This document shows positions 8,740 through 18,991 of a stretch of DNA of 59,682 nucleotides, piece by piece. The stretch lies in NCBI GenBank assembly GCA_028868545.1, contig JAGWUF010000010.1, forward strand, positions 1 to 59,682, read 5' to 3'. This stretch comes from Lysobacteraceae bacterium (GTDB lineage Bacteria > Pseudomonadota > Gammaproteobacteria > Xanthomonadales > Xanthomonadaceae). Each line of letters starts with the position of its first letter. Position 1 is the stretch's first letter. Below the pieces are notes generated by a model. It was not told the DNA's origin and did no database searches. It worked only from the letters and a program-made list of their open reading frames with translations. The position numbers and the translations under genes were made by a program.

Positions 8740-9149
8740 TCCCAGCCCCGCCCGCTGCGCCCTTGCTTGATGTTCGCACGCCCGCGCTTTTCGCCCAAGC
8801 GTCGCTCTTTCGATGCGCGGGTGGGCCGGGTGGCCACGCGTGGCCTGGGGGCGTGCAGCCCACTTTCGATGAAGGCCGCCAGCCGCGCACGCGCATCTTC
8901 GCGGTTGCGCTCCTGGGTGCGGAACCGCTGCGCCGACAACACCAGCACACCCTCGGCAGTCATCCGTCGATCACGTTTTGCCAGCAACCGCGTGCGCACT
9001 GGCTCGGGCAGCGCGGGTGAAGCGGCCACGTCAAAGCGCAGCTCCACCGCGGTGGCCACCTTGTTGACGTTCTGCCCACCCGGGCCCGACGCCCGCACGA
9101 AGCGTTCGATCAATTCGTCATCGTCGATGTGGATCGACCCGATCTGCAT
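8736..9149 (-). CDS. arfB: Alternative ribosome-rescue peptidyl-tRNA hydrolase ArfB
   Basis: A 137-residue class I release-factor-like protein with the catalytic GGQ motif (ASGPGGQNVNK, about residues 20-30) and a basic, disordered C-terminal tail (KERRLGEKRGRANIKQGRSGRG) that in this family enters the empty mRNA channel of stalled ribosomes. It lacks the stop-codon recognition domain of RF1/RF2, and length and order match ArfB/YaeJ. The methionine at 9149 is the family start. It precedes the acyltransferase with a 4-nt overlap and is divergent from the DUF2059 gene at 9229. Confidence 0.92.
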   Translation of the reverse strand: MQIGSIHIDDDELIERFVRASGPGGQNVNKVATAVELRFDVAASPALPEPVRTRLLAKRDRRMTAEGVLVLSAQRFRTQERNREDARARLAAFIESGLHAPRPRVATRPTRASKERRLGEKRGRANIKQGRSGRGWD

Positions 9150-9228
9150 GCGCGCCAGTGTAATCGTTGCCCGGTTGCATCCACCACGCACGGTTGCGAA
9201 CATGCCGCACCTTTCCCAGGAGCGTCCC

Positions 9229-9798
9229 ATGCGCCGCCTTGCCCTGTCGCTTGCACTGTTGTTTGCCATTGGCCCCGTCGTTGCCACCCAGCCGCAGACC
9301 ACCGCCCCCCCTGCCACCGCGCAGGCGGCCAGCGATGCCGACGTGGATCGGTTGCTGAAGGCGATGAACATGCAGTCGATGATGGCCGGCATGATGAAGC
9401 AGATATCCGATGCGCAGGGCAACCTGGTGGCGCAGGCCTTTGCCAAGGACATGACCGAGGCCGACAAGCAACATATGCAGACCGTGCTGGACAAGACCCA
9501 GGTCATCCTGCAAAAGCACATGGCCTGGAGCGCACTGGAGCCGGTGGTGCGCAAGGTGTATGCACAGGTGTTCAGCAAGCAGGAAGTGCTGGCGATGACC
9601 GCGTTCTATTCCAGCCCCGAAGGCGCGTCGATCCTGATGAAATCACCGCAGGCGATGAGCCTGACCATGCAGGAAATCCAGCCGATCGCGCTGGCCGCGA
9701 TGGCCGAAGTTCGCGCCATGGTGGAACAGGAAACCAAAGCCGACGCCAAGCCGGCGGCAAGCAAGCCCGCAACGGGCAAATCGGACGCCAAGAAGTAA
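9229..9798 (+). CDS. Exported DUF2059 family protein
   Basis: A 189-residue protein with a signal peptide (1-19, ending VVAT) and a DUF2059 domain (about 35-165) with Met-rich helices (LLKAMNMQSMMAGMMKQI) and the block VYAQVFSKQEVLAMTAFYSSPEG that typifies the family. The tail is Lys/Ala-rich. DUF2059 proteins are exported and of unknown function. A clear AGGAG at 9218-9222 supports the start at 9229 over an in-frame ATG at 9202. It is convergent with truC, only 3 nt apart. Confidence 0.85.
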   Translation: MRRLALSLALLFAIGPVVATQPQTTAPPATAQAASDADVDRLLKAMNMQSMMAGMMKQISDAQGNLVAQAFAKDMTEADKQHMQTVLDKTQVILQKHMAWSALEPVVRKVYAQVFSKQEVLAMTAFYSSPEGASILMKSPQAMSLTMQEIQPIALAAMAEVRAMVEQETKADAKPAASKPATGKSDAKK

Positions 9799-9801
9799 GC
9801 C

Positions 9802-10512
9802 TCACCGCGCTGGTGTTGCAAACAACGCCAGCGCCTTTTCGAATTCCGCATCCACCGGTGCCAGCGCCTCGATATGCACGCCGGTATGCGGATGGGTGAA
9901 CGCCAGCCGGCGCGCGTGCAGCAGCATGCGGTGGATGCCCAGCATGCGGAAGCTGCGGTTGTGGCGGCCGTCGCCGTGGCTGGAGTCGCCGATCAGGTGG
10001 TGCGACAGGTGCTTGAGGTGGCGGCGGATCTGGCGGAACCGGCCGGTCTGCGGCGAGGCCCGCAGCCACGCATAACGCGAGGTGGGAAAGCCTGCCGACG
10101 GCAGCGCCAGCTCGCAGCGCGCCAAGACTTCGAAGGCGGTTTGCGCCGGCTTTTTCTGCGGCTTGCCGGGGCCACCATCGAGGTCATGATCGACCACGAA
10201 CGCGCGCTCCGCCGGCCAGCCGCGACACACCGCCCAATAGTCTTTCTCCACTTCGTGCGACATCAAGGTTTTGCCCAGCGCTGACGCCGTCTCGCGATCG
10301 AATGCCAACAGCAGGCAGCCGCTGGTGGCGCGGTCCAGCCGGTGCACCAGAAAGATCGGCTTGCCGAACTGTTCGCGCAGACGATCGGCGGCAAAATCGG
10401 TTTCCCCGCGCGCCAGCGCACTGTCGTGCACCATCAGGCCGGCGGGCTTGTCCACCACCGCCAATGCCGCGTCGGCATACACCACATCCAATGCGCCTGT
10501 CGCTTCCTGCAA
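9802..10512 (-). CDS. truC: tRNA pseudouridine(65) synthase TruC
   Basis: A roughly 236-residue RluA-family pseudouridine synthase. The catalytic aspartate lies in HRLDRATSG (about residues 57-65), and the C-terminal half has GDSSHGDGRHNRSFR, a signature of TruC rather than the Rlu enzymes. TruC modifies U65 in several tRNAs. No S4 domain is present, as expected. The first in-frame start is TTG at 10512, just after the stop of the upstream alcohol dehydrogenase; TTG at 10491 is an alternative that removes seven residues. The two genes probably share a transcript. Confidence 0.85.
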   Translation of the reverse strand: MQEATGALDVVYADAALAVVDKPAGLMVHDSALARGETDFAADRLREQFGKPIFLVHRLDRATSGCLLLAFDRETASALGKTLMSHEVEKDYWAVCRGWPAERAFVVDHDLDGGPGKPQKKPAQTAFEVLARCELALPSAGFPTSRYAWLRASPQTGRFRQIRRHLKHLSHHLIGDSSHGDGRHNRSFRMLGIHRMLLHARRLAFTHPHTGVHIEALAPVDAEFEKALALFATPAR

Positions 10513-10515
10513 ACT

Positions 10516-11568
10516 TCAGCCCCCCAGCATTGCGCAATCGATCACGAAGCGGTATTTCACGTCGCCCTTGAGCATGCGCTCGTAGGCGGCATCGATGGCA
10601 TGGGCGTCGATCATTTCGATGTCGGCGGTGATCCGGTGGTGCGCGCAGAAATCCAGCATCTCCTGGGTTTCGGCGATGCCGCCGATCAACGAGCCGGCAA
10701 TTGCCTTGCGGCCGAAGACCAGGCCCATCACGCTGGGGCTGGGGTGCGGCGAAGCCGGCGCACCCACCAGGCACAAGGTGCCGTCGCGCTTGAGCAGGGC
10801 GGTGTAGGCGTCCAGCACGTGCGGGGCCGCCACGGTGTCGAGGATGAAATCGAAACTGCCGGCGTGCGCGCGCATCTGCGCGAGGTCGCGCGAGTTCACC
10901 ACCGCGTCCGCGCCCAGCGCGTGGGCCGCCTCACGCTTGGACTCGCTGGTGGTGAAGGCCACCACCTGCGCGCCCAGCGCGTGGGCCAGCTTGACGCCCA
11001 TGTGGCCCAGCCCGCCGATGCCGACGATGCCGACCTTCTTGCCCGGCCCCGCGCCCCAATGCCGCAAGGGGGAATAGGTGGTGATGCCGGCGCACAGCAG
11101 CGGCGCCACCGCCGCCAACTGCGCCTGCGGGTGGCGCACATGCAGGACGAAGTCCCGATCCACCACGATGCGCTGCGAATACCCGCCCAGCGTGTGCCCG
11201 GGCGCATCCGTGGTGGGGCTGTTGTAGGTGCCCACCATCCCGCTGCTGCAATACTGCTCCAACCCTTCGCGGCAGGACGCGCACTGCCGGCAACTGCCCA
11301 CCATGCAGCCCACGCCGACGGTATCGCCGACCTTGAAACCGCTGACATCGCCGCCCACCGCGCTGACATGGCCCACGATCTCGTGGCCCGGCACGCAGGG
11401 GTACAAGGTGCCCGACCACTCGCCGCGCACGGTGTGCAGGTCGGAATGGCAGACCCCGCAATAGGCAATTTCGATTTGCACATCCCGCGGCCCCGGCGTG
11501 CGCCGCGGGATGTCGAGCGCCACCAGCGGCTGGTCGGCCGCGTGGGCCCCGATGGCATGCGTGGTCAT
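10516..11568 (-). CDS. Zinc-dependent alcohol dehydrogenase (YahK/CAD type)
   Basis: A 350-residue medium-chain dehydrogenase. The catalytic zinc site shows as CGVCHSD (about 37-43) and GHE (about 61-63). Four cysteines of the structural zinc site occur in CRQCASCREGLEQYC (about 93-107). The Rossmann motif GIGGLGHMG lies near 180-188. The pattern fits the cinnamyl-alcohol-dehydrogenase/YahK subgroup that reduces aldehydes, generally with NADPH. An AGGAA upstream of the ATG at 11568 supports the start; a longer open frame runs upstream without homology. It lies immediately before truC. Confidence 0.88.
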   Translation of the reverse strand: MTTHAIGAHAADQPLVALDIPRRTPGPRDVQIEIAYCGVCHSDLHTVRGEWSGTLYPCVPGHEIVGHVSAVGGDVSGFKVGDTVGVGCMVGSCRQCASCREGLEQYCSSGMVGTYNSPTTDAPGHTLGGYSQRIVVDRDFVLHVRHPQAQLAAVAPLLCAGITTYSPLRHWGAGPGKKVGIVGIGGLGHMGVKLAHALGAQVVAFTTSESKREAAHALGADAVVNSRDLAQMRAHAGSFDFILDTVAAPHVLDAYTALLKRDGTLCLVGAPASPHPSPSVMGLVFGRKAIAGSLIGGIAETQEMLDFCAHHRITADIEMIDAHAIDAAYERMLKGDVKYRFVIDCAMLGG

Positions 11569-11668
11569 GGCAGTATTCCTGGGCTGGATGGGAACCCGCA
11601 CGATACGCCGATTGCTGGCGCATGGCAGTGTCCGGCAGGCCTGATGACGCCTGCTCAATCGTGCTTGC

Positions 11669-12616
11669 TCAGGCGTGCATTTTTGCAGCGCCACAGTGCC
11701 GGGATTCCACCTGCAAGGTGGCGTGACCGATGCCGAAGTGTTCGTGCAATTCGGCGGCCACCGCGGCACGTACCGCATCGGCATCGGTGGCGTCTTCGCA
11801 CAGCAGGACATGCGCGGTGAGGATGGGTTCTTTCGAGCCCAGCGCCCACACATGCAGGTCATGCACCGCCGCCACACCCGCCACTGCTTGCATGGCATCA
11901 CGCACCGCACCCACATCCACGCCATCGGGCACGCCCTGCATCAGCACATGCGCGGCCTGCTTCAGCAGCACGAAGGTGCGCGGCAGTACCCACAGGCCCA
12001 GCAAGACTGCCACCACCGGATCCACCCAGCCCCAGCCGGTGAAGTGGATCAGCGCCGCGCCGGCGATCACCCCCAGCGAGCCGAGCATGTCGCTCCACAC
12101 CTCCAGATAAGCGCCCTTGACGTTCAGGCTCTCGCCGGCACCGGCGGCCAGCAATTTCATCGACAGCAGGTTGGCCAGCAGGCCGATGACCGCCACCACC
12201 AGCATGCCGGTGGTGGCCACCGCTTCGGGGGCGCGGAGCCGCTGCACCGCTTCGAACAGGATGTAACCGGCCACCACGAACAGCAGGCTGGAATTGATGA
12301 ACGCGCCGATCGCTTCCATTCGCGCGTAACCATAACTGCGCCGCGCATCGGGTGGCCGCCGGCTCATCCGCACCGCGAACAGCGAAATGCCCAGTGACGC
12401 CACGTCGGTCATCATGTGCGCCGCATCCGACAGCAGCGCCAGGCTGTTGCTGAGCAGGCCGCCGGCGATTTCCACCAGCAGCACCAGCAAGGTCAGCCAG
12501 AAGGCGAACCACAGCGGCTTCTCGTGCTTGATGACCGCCGGCACATGGCTGTGCCCGGGGCCGCCGTGGTCATGCGCGTGACCGTGCCCGCTTTCGTGCG
12601 CGTGGCCTGCGCTCAT
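11669..12616 (-). CDS. Cation diffusion facilitator metal exporter (ZitB-like)
   Basis: A 315-residue CDF transporter. The N-terminus is His-rich (HAHESGHGHAHDHGGPGHSH, residues 4-23), a metal-binding trait of zinc exporters. Six membrane segments follow; the transport-site pair is in SDAAHMMTD (segment II, about 63-71) and WSDMLGSLGV (segment V). The C-terminal cytoplasmic domain contains HDLHVWALG. Zinc is the most likely substrate, with cobalt or cadmium possible. No metal-responsive regulator gene lies beside it. Confidence 0.9.
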   Translation of the reverse strand: MSAGHAHESGHGHAHDHGGPGHSHVPAVIKHEKPLWFAFWLTLLVLLVEIAGGLLSNSLALLSDAAHMMTDVASLGISLFAVRMSRRPPDARRSYGYARMEAIGAFINSSLLFVVAGYILFEAVQRLRAPEAVATTGMLVVAVIGLLANLLSMKLLAAGAGESLNVKGAYLEVWSDMLGSLGVIAGAALIHFTGWGWVDPVVAVLLGLWVLPRTFVLLKQAAHVLMQGVPDGVDVGAVRDAMQAVAGVAAVHDLHVWALGSKEPILTAHVLLCEDATDADAVRAAVAAELHEHFGIGHATLQVESRHCGAAKMHA

Positions 12617-12682
12617 GGTGATCGCCCTGCAAAAAGAAGCGCAGCCTAGCGATGCCGGCTGCGGTTACACAATTGCAGCAAC

Positions 12683-14341
12683 TCAGCCGCGCCGCCGCGG
12701 CCACGCCGCCAGCAGCGCCCACAGGCCGCCGACGCCGGCAATCCAGGTGGCGATGGGCAAGCCGCCCAACTTCGGGCCGCCGGCATCCTGCGCGTACAGC
12801 ACCACCGCCACGATCAGCAGACCGGTGCCGAGGATCGCCGACACCGCGCGGCGTTGCAGGTTGTGCAGGGTCTTGTCGAGTTCACGGATGTCCTGCGAGC
12901 GCATCGCCAGTTCGTGCCTGCCCTCCACCTGCTGTTGCAACCACGCATGCAGCAGGCGCGGCATGTCGGGGGCGCGGGTGATCAACTCCGGCATCCGCGC
13001 CCGCACCTCACCCAGCAGGCGCCCGGGGCTGTAACGCTCGCGCAGGATCTGCTCCAGCACCGGCTTGGCCACCGCCCAGATGTCGATCTTCGGATCCAGC
13101 TGGCGGCCCACGCCTTCGATGTTGAGCAGGGTCTTCTGCAACAGGATCAGCTGCGGCTGCAGGGTCAACTCGTAACGCTGCGCGGTGCGGAACAGTTTCA
13201 ACAGCACTTCGGCCAGTGAAATTTCGCTCAACGGACGGGTGAAATACGGCTCGCAGACCGCACGCACCGCCGCCTCCAGCTCGTCGATGCGAATGTGCGG
13301 CGGCATCCAGCCTGCCTGCACGTGCAGCTCGGCGATGCGTCGGTAGTCGCGGTTGAAGATCGCCATGAAGTTCTCGGCAAGCCAGTACTGGTCATCGCTG
13401 GAGAGCTGGCCCATGATCCCGAAGTCCAGCGCGATGAAGCGCGGATCTTCCTTGTGCGCGGGGTCGACCCAGATGTTGCCGGCATGGGCGTCGGCGTGGA
13501 AGAAGTTGTCGCGGAACACCTGCTGGTAGAACACGCGCACGCCTTTCGCCGCAAGCCGCCGGCGGTCGATGCCGGCGGCGTCCAGCGCGGCGATGTCGTC
13601 GGACGGGATGCCGCGCACGCGCTCCATCGTCAGCGCGCGCTCGGCGGTGTGGCTCCAGATCACCTCGGGCACGTACAGGTCGGGCGAGCCGGCCCAGTTG
13701 CGCCGCAGCAGGCTGGCGTTGCCGGCTTCGCGCTGCAGGTCGAGTTCGGCAGCCAGCGTGTTTTCGATTTCGGCGACGATTTCTTTCGGGCGAATCTTGT
13801 CGGCGCCGGGATGGGCGCGTTCGACCACGGCCGCCACGTGCTTGAGCAGCACCACGTCGGAAGCGATCAGCGCCGCGATGTCCGGCCGCAGCACCTTCAC
13901 CACCACCTCGCGCCCGTCGTGCAGCGTCGCGGCATGCACCTGCGCGATGCTGGCGGAGGCCAGCGGGGTGGTATCGAAACTGGCGTAGGCCTCGGAAATA
14001 CTGCGGCCCAGCGCCACCTCGACCAGCGTGCGGGCCTGCACGCCATCGAACGGCGCCACCCGATCCTGCAACAGGGTCAGCTCTTCGGCGATGTCGGGTG
14101 GAATCAGGTCACGGCGGGTGGACAGAATTTGTCCGAATTTGACGAAGATCGGCCCCAGTGCCTGCAAGGCCAGCCGCAACCGTGCACCGCGCGACAGACT
14201 GGCCACCTCGCGCGAGGCGCGCGGCACGAACGGACGCATCAAATTCAGCCAACGCTCGGCCGGGGTGCCGTCCAACAGGTCATCCAGCCGATACCGAAGC
14301 AGCACCCGGCCGATCTTCCACGCCCGCAGCGCGGATTTCAT
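12683..14341 (-). CDS. ubiB: Ubiquinone biosynthesis protein kinase-like UbiB
   Basis: A 552-residue ABC1/ADCK/UbiB-type atypical kinase. Family signatures are [16 protein letters not shown] (about 101-116, the KxGQ motif), the Ala-rich loop [11 protein letters not shown] (about 155-165), the catalytic-loop-like [11 protein letters not shown] (about 286-296) and the metal-binding DFG (ALDFGIMGQ). Two hydrophobic segments at the C-terminus anchor it in the membrane. UbiB is needed for aerobic ubiquinone synthesis as part of the Ubi complex. It overlaps ubiJ by 4 nt (ATGA) and ends the oleC-oleD-ubiJ-ubiB operon. Confidence 0.95.
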   Translation of the reverse strand: MKSALRAWKIGRVLLRYRLDDLLDGTPAERWLNLMRPFVPRASREVASLSRGARLRLALQALGPIFVKFGQILSTRRDLIPPDIAEELTLLQDRVAPFDGVQARTLVEVALGRSISEAYASFDTTPLASASIAQVHAATLHDGREVVVKVLRPDIAALIASDVVLLKHVAAVVERAHPGADKIRPKEIVAEIENTLAAELDLQREAGNASLLRRNWAGSPDLYVPEVIWSHTAERALTMERVRGIPSDDIAALDAAGIDRRRLAAKGVRVFYQQVFRDNFFHADAHAGNIWVDPAHKEDPRFIALDFGIMGQLSSDDQYWLAENFMAIFNRDYRRIAELHVQAGWMPPHIRIDELEAAVRAVCEPYFTRPLSEISLAEVLLKLFRTAQRYELTLQPQLILLQKTLLNIEGVGRQLDPKIDIWAVAKPVLEQILRERYSPGRLLGEVRARMPELITRAPDMPRLLHAWLQQQVEGRHELAMRSQDIRELDKTLHNLQRRAVSAILGTGLLIVAVVLYAQDAGGPKLGGLPIATWIAGVGGLWALLAAWPRRRG

Positions 14342-14970
14342 GCGGCCAGGCCCCGCTCGCGGCGCAGCCGGGCGATCTTCGCCGCCACCCGCTCGACGTC
14401 GTCGCGCAGTGCGTCCACGTCGTCGTGGAACGCGTCCAGCTCGGCTTTCGGCACCACGTCGCGACTTTCCTCGGTGACGTATTCGGCGGCCATTTCCGCC
14501 AGGTTGCGGCCCGCCACCTGCACCTGCTTCAGTGCGGCGCGCACCGCCTTGGCGATCTGCACGCCCAGCACGTCTCCGAAGACCTTGACGAACGGCAACT
14601 GCCAATCCGGGTCGAAGCCGCTGGCCAGTTTCTGCAACCGCTGCGCCAGCGCGGCATCGCCCTCGATACGCAACTTGCCTACCGGTGGCGCGTTGCCGGC
14701 GCGGAAGAGCGGCAGCTGCTGGATCAGCCCACCCAAGGTGGCACGCACGCCAAGCTCGGGCTCGGCATCCACCGGCCCCACCCGCAGCACCTCGCCCTCC
14801 ACCCGCACTTGCAGCGCCAGCGGCGGCGACACCAGCGTCAGCGCCACCCGCTGGCCCTCCAGCGCACGCAGGCCGTCGCGGGTGTCCTCGTCCAACGCCA
14901 GCGCATGATTGAGCGCCAGTTCCAGCGCGCGCCCGGCGGGTTGTTTCCAGTGGAAGGGCAGCTCGGTCAT
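14338..14970 (-). CDS. ubiJ: Ubiquinone biosynthesis accessory factor UbiJ (SCP2 domain)
   Basis: A 210-residue protein with an SCP2-like lipid-binding domain (about 15-115) followed by a helical C-terminal part ending in a predicted coiled coil ([21 protein letters not shown]). This matches UbiJ, which binds the hydrophobic ubiquinone intermediates for the Ubi metabolon and usually lies beside ubiB. The ATG at 14970 overlaps the oleD stop, and the stop overlaps the ubiB start, each by 4 nt. Confidence 0.88.
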   Translation of the reverse strand: MTELPFHWKQPAGRALELALNHALALDEDTRDGLRALEGQRVALTLVSPPLALQVRVEGEVLRVGPVDAEPELGVRATLGGLIQQLPLFRAGNAPPVGKLRIEGDAALAQRLQKLASGFDPDWQLPFVKVFGDVLGVQIAKAVRAALKQVQVAGRNLAEMAAEYVTEESRDVVPKAELDAFHDDVDALRDDVERVAAKIARLRRERGLAA

Positions 14971-15977
14971 GGCACCATTGTAGGTGGCCGCAGCGATGCC
15001 CGCAGCCGCGCCAGCCCCTCTGCCATCGACACCTGCGGCACATAGCCGAAGTCGCGGGTGGCCGGGGCCATCGAATACCAGTGCGCAGTACTCAACTGTT
15101 CCGCCAGGAAGCGCGTCATCGGCGGCTCGCCGCGCAGCGGCAAAACCGTCCACAGGCCCTCACAGAGACCGCCCAGCGCATAGGCAAGGCCGAAAGGAAT
15201 GGTTTTTTCCACCGTCGGTGCGCCCGCCGCTTCCAACAGGCCGTTCAACACCTCGCGCAGCGGCCACGGCTCGCCATTGCTGATGAAGTACGCACGCCCG
15301 GCACACGCGGCGCCGGGATGCAGCGCGGCCAGCGCGTCCACATGCGCCTGCGCCGCGTTGTCGATGTAGGTGGTATCGATCCGGTTGTCGCCGCTGCCCA
15401 CCAGCCGCAACCGCCCACTGCGGGCGCGTTCGACCAGTTTGGGCAGGATCTGGGTATCGCCCGGCCCCCAGATCAGCCGCGGCCGCAGCGCCACCGTGGC
15501 CAGCGCCGTGTCGTTGGCGGCCAGCACCTCGCGCTCGGCGATGATTTTCGTCGTGGCGTAATGCGCTTTCACGCCTTCGCCGTACGGCACTTCCTCGGCG
15601 CTGGCGCCTTCCACCGGACGGGTGGCGCGGTGGGCAACACTGGGCGTGGAGGTGTGCACCAGCCGGCCGATGCCATGCGCGCGGCAGGCCGCGATCACGT
15701 TGCGGGTGCCGCGCACGTTGGCATCGAAATAACTCTGGTAGCTGCCCCAGGTGCCGGCCTTGGCGGCGTTGTGCAGCACCGCGTCGAAGCCTTCGGAAAA
15801 CGCGCGCAGCACCGCATCGGCATCGCCCAGGTCGCCCTGCAGCTGGCGCACGCCCAGTGCGTCCAGCGCCGCATGGCGGCTGCGGCTGAAGCTGGCGACT
15901 TCGTGCCCGCGCGCCAGCAGCGCGCGGCACAAGGCCTGACCGAGGAAACCGCCGCCGCCGGTGACAAGCAGCTTCAT
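14967..15977 (-). CDS. oleD: 2-alkyl-3-oxoalkanoate reductase OleD
   Basis: A 336-residue extended SDR of the 3-beta-hydroxysteroid dehydrogenase type. The NADPH-binding motif TGGGGFLG lies at 6-13, the catalytic YxxxK is in HYATTK (about 146-151), and [10 protein letters not shown] follows. In olefin biosynthesis OleD reduces the 2-alkyl-3-ketoacid made by OleA to the beta-hydroxy acid. The oleC, oleB and oleA neighbours make this assignment firm. It overlaps oleC and ubiJ by 4 nt at its two ends. Confidence 0.9.
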   Translation of the reverse strand: MKLLVTGGGGFLGQALCRALLARGHEVASFSRSRHAALDALGVRQLQGDLGDADAVLRAFSEGFDAVLHNAAKAGTWGSYQSYFDANVRGTRNVIAACRAHGIGRLVHTSTPSVAHRATRPVEGASAEEVPYGEGVKAHYATTKIIAEREVLAANDTALATVALRPRLIWGPGDTQILPKLVERARSGRLRLVGSGDNRIDTTYIDNAAQAHVDALAALHPGAACAGRAYFISNGEPWPLREVLNGLLEAAGAPTVEKTIPFGLAYALGGLCEGLWTVLPLRGEPPMTRFLAEQLSTAHWYSMAPATRDFGYVPQVSMAEGLARLRASLRPPTMVP

Positions 15978-17626
15978 GCCTTGCCACCAACGGATTGCGC
16001 CGCCGCCCACGCCGCCAATTTCTCGCGACCGATCTTGGCGTTGTGGCGGATGTCCACCGGAAAAGGGTTGGGGTGGTGCAGGAAGCGTTCGATCTTGGCG
16101 GTGTGCACGAAGCCCTGCGCGATGTGGCGCAATTCGTCGGCCACCTCGGCCGGGTTGGCCTGGCTGCCGGGATGCAGCTCGAACACCAGTACGGGCGTTT
16201 GCGCACCCGGCATGCCCGTGCCCACCAGTGCGGTGCGCAGCACTTGCGGGTGGGTGTTGAATATCGGCTCCACTTGTTCGGTGCACAAGGTGACGTGTTC
16301 GTCCAGCCGCACACGCTGTGATTTGCGCCCGCAGAACCACAGCCGGCCGTCGCCGTCGAACCAGCCCAGATCGCCCATGCGGTGGACGATGCGGTGGCTG
16401 CCGTCGGACAGGGGCTCGCGGATCTTCGCCAGCGCGGTTTGCGCGTCGCGATTGAAGTAGGCATCGGTGGCGCTGGGACCGGCCACGGTGATTTCGCCCA
16501 CCTGCCCGGGCGCGACCTGCAGCGCGTCGTGCCAGTCGGGAATCGCGGCATCGTCGATGCCGATGATGCGCACCGTGTTGCCGACGACAGGACGGCCCAC
16601 GCAGGTACCGGCACCGGTTTCGGTGCGGGCGCGCAGGGTCAGCAATTCGCGGCCTTCGATCACCGCCACCGGCAGGCATTCGGTGGCACCGTAGGGCGTC
16701 CACAGCTGCGCATCCGCCGGCAGCAGCTCCAGCATCCGCCGCACCACGTCGGGCGGCACCGGCGCGCCGGCGCTGGTGACGCGCTGCACGCCGGGCAGTT
16801 TTTCGCCATGCGCGGCCAGCACGCCCATCAATGCCGGCGAGCCGAACAGCTGGGTCACGCCAAAGCGCGCGATGGCCGCGTGCAGCTTGCGCGGATCGGC
16901 CTGGGCCGGGCGCGTGGGATCCATGTCGGGAATGATGCTGGTCAGTCCCAGCGCGGGGTCGAACAGCGCGAACGGCGGGAAGGTGGGCATGTCCACACCG
17001 CCGGCAGCAATGCCGAACGCCTCACCCAGCATCGCGATCTGGGCGACGAAATGCCGGTGCCGGTACACCACGCCCTTGGGCACGCCGGTGCTGCCGCTGG
17101 TGAACAGGAGAGCGGCCACGTCCTCGCCGTCGGTCGCGGCCAGCTGCGGGCCGGCGCCGGCGCCTTCGGCTTCGACCCGCGCCAGCGTGGCGTCGGCCAG
17201 CAGCGGCCAGCGCCCGGTGGTGATGCGCACCGATGCCGATGTCGCCCAGCCCAGCAGCGCCTTCGCCAGCATGGCCAAGGGGATGCCGATGAAGGCTTGC
17301 GGCTGCGCTTCGTCCAGGCACTGTTTCAGCGCACGCTTGTCGATGCCGGGATCGACAAGCACCGGCACTGCGCCGGCCTTGAACAGCGCGAACATCAACA
17401 GGAAGAACTCCGGCGTCGGCCGCACCATCACCACCGTGCGGGTACCGCGACGGATGCCGCGCCCGGCCAGCCCGGCGGCAATGGCGTCGCTGCGCGCGTC
17501 CAGCTGCGCATAGGTCAGCGCCACCGCGTAGCGGCCGCCGGTGCCGGGGCAGCGCATCGCCACCTGGTCGGGGTGCTCGCGGGCCAGCCGCGGCAGCGCG
17601 GCGGCGATATTGCAGGGTGCATTCAT
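15974..17626 (-). CDS. oleC: Olefin beta-lactone synthetase OleC
   Basis: A 550-residue ANL-superfamily (AMP-dependent synthetase) enzyme. The adenylate/phosphate-binding loop [11 protein letters not shown] lies at 175-185, YGATE near 320 and the [14 protein letters not shown] hinge region near 425-440. OleC converts the 2-alkyl-3-hydroxy acid from OleD to a cis-beta-lactone using ATP, in contrast to acyl-CoA ligases of the same fold. The ATG at 17626 is supported by family length; the frame is open further upstream. It is the first gene of the oleC-oleD-ubiJ-ubiB operon and divergent from the YkgJ-like gene at 17722. Confidence 0.92.
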   Translation of the reverse strand: MNAPCNIAAALPRLAREHPDQVAMRCPGTGGRYAVALTYAQLDARSDAIAAGLAGRGIRRGTRTVVMVRPTPEFFLLMFALFKAGAVPVLVDPGIDKRALKQCLDEAQPQAFIGIPLAMLAKALLGWATSASVRITTGRWPLLADATLARVEAEGAGAGPQLAATDGEDVAALLFTSGSTGVPKGVVYRHRHFVAQIAMLGEAFGIAAGGVDMPTFPPFALFDPALGLTSIIPDMDPTRPAQADPRKLHAAIARFGVTQLFGSPALMGVLAAHGEKLPGVQRVTSAGAPVPPDVVRRMLELLPADAQLWTPYGATECLPVAVIEGRELLTLRARTETGAGTCVGRPVVGNTVRIIGIDDAAIPDWHDALQVAPGQVGEITVAGPSATDAYFNRDAQTALAKIREPLSDGSHRIVHRMGDLGWFDGDGRLWFCGRKSQRVRLDEHVTLCTEQVEPIFNTHPQVLRTALVGTGMPGAQTPVLVFELHPGSQANPAEVADELRHIAQGFVHTAKIERFLHHPNPFPVDIRHNAKIGREKLAAWAAAQSVGGKA

Positions 17627-17721
17627 CCGCCCATTATCGCCCGCCCCTCTTGCGCGGCGGCCCGACGCGGAAAAAAATCGCATCCCTGCCCCGATCTTCG
17701 CCGCGCAAGGCCCGGCTCCCC

Positions 17722-18147
17722 ATGCATCCCTGCCTGACCTGCGGCGCCTGCTGCACGCAATTCCGCGTGGCCTTCCACTGGATGGAATCGGACGAAGTCA
17801 CGCCGGGGGGGGTGCCGGCAGCCCTGACCGAGAAACTCGATGCCCACCGGCTGGTGATGCGCGGCACCTATGCGCCGCCGATCCGCTGCGTGGCACTGGA
17901 TGCCGACATCGGCACGTATTCGCGCTGCAGCATCCATCCCAACCGGCCGTCGGTCTGCCGCGAGGTCGAGGCCTCGTTCGAATTCGGCCGCCCCAGCGCA
18001 CAGTGCGACAAGGCCCGGATCGCCTTCGGCCTGCCGGTGCTAACCGCGGCCGACTGGCGCTGGCGCGACGGCGCCGACAACGACGACCATCCGGACGACA
18101 GCGGCAACAGCCCGTCGCCGCCGGCGATGCCGCCGGTCGCCGCGTGA
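17722..18147 (+). CDS. YkgJ family cysteine-cluster protein
   Basis: A 141-residue protein with the Cys motif CLTCGACCTQF near residues 4-14, then CSIHPNRPSVCREVEASFEFG and a final Cys (QCDKAR), the pattern of the YkgJ/UPF0153 family thought to bind zinc or an Fe-S cluster. Its function is unknown. A stretch of eight G lies at about 17805-17812. The Asp/Asn/Ser/Pro-rich tail is probably disordered. It is divergent from oleC. Confidence 0.82.
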   Translation: MHPCLTCGACCTQFRVAFHWMESDEVTPGGVPAALTEKLDAHRLVMRGTYAPPIRCVALDADIGTYSRCSIHPNRPSVCREVEASFEFGRPSAQCDKARIAFGLPVLTAADWRWRDGADNDDHPDDSGNSPSPPAMPPVAA

Positions 18148-18225
18148 GCGGCGGGTTGATCCCGATCAAAACACCCGTCGGCGCGCGCGCGCAGGCTGGA
18201 CGCCTACCCATCGGAGAGGCATGAC

Positions 18226-18963
18226 ATGAACGGCAAACTCGAAGGCAAGGTCGCCCTGGTCACCGGCGGCGCGCGCGGCATCGGTGCCGCCATCGTCCGC
18301 CGGCTGCATGCCGATGGCGCCCGCGTTGCGATCACCGACATGCTGGACACCCGCGGCCAGGCGCTGGCCGCCGAACTGGGCGAACGCGCCGCCTACTTCC
18401 ACCACGACGTCAGCGACGAAGCCGCGTGGGTGGACACGCTGGCCGCAGTGACTGCGCGCTTCGGCGCCCTGCACGTGCTGGTGAACAACGCCGGCGTCTT
18501 CCATCCCGGCCAGATCGCCGACGCGACGGTCCACGACGTCGAGCGGCAGTTCCGGGTCAACCAGCTGGGCCCGTTCCTGGGCATGAAGCACGGCCAGGAG
18601 CCGCTGCGCGCCGCCGGCGGCGGCTGCATCGTCAACATCAGTTCGATCGCCGGCCAGCTGGGCTTCCCCAACGCGGCCGCCTACGTGGGCACCAAGTGGG
18701 CGGTGCGCGGGATGACCAAGACCGCCGCGCTGGAACTGGCACCGGCGCAGATCCGGGTGAACTCGGTGCATCCGGGCTTCATCGACACACCGATGCTCGG
18801 CAACAATCCCCCCGAGGCCAACCAGGCCGGGATCGAGGCCACCCCGCTCAAGCGCATCGGCAAGCCCGAGGAAATCGCCGCTGCGGTGGCGTTTCTCGCC
18901 GGCCCCGATGCCGGCTTCGTCACCGGCGCGGAATTGACCGTGGACGGCGGCTGGATTCTCTGA
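18226..18963 (+). CDS. Short-chain dehydrogenase/reductase
   Basis: A classical SDR of 245 residues: TGGARGIG (13-20) for cofactor, NNAG (about 87-90), catalytic Ser in VNISSIAG and Tyr/Lys in YVGTK, plus the terminal TVDGGWIL. It resembles glucose-1-dehydrogenase/3-alpha-hydroxysteroid dehydrogenase-like SDRs; the substrate cannot be assigned. It has a strong GGAGAGG ribosome site and lies inside the ole region on the opposite strand, 78 nt after the YkgJ-like gene, so a link to lipid or ketone metabolism is only a guess. A conserved-loop hairpin follows its stop. Confidence 0.85.
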   Translation: MNGKLEGKVALVTGGARGIGAAIVRRLHADGARVAITDMLDTRGQALAAELGERAAYFHHDVSDEAAWVDTLAAVTARFGALHVLVNNAGVFHPGQIADATVHDVERQFRVNQLGPFLGMKHGQEPLRAAGGGCIVNISSIAGQLGFPNAAAYVGTKWAVRGMTKTAALELAPAQIRVNSVHPGFIDTPMLGNNPPEANQAGIEATPLKRIGKPEEIAAAVAFLAGPDAGFVTGAELTVDGGWIL

Positions 18964-18991
18964 CTCCAGGCGTCACCGTCGGAACCAGCCA

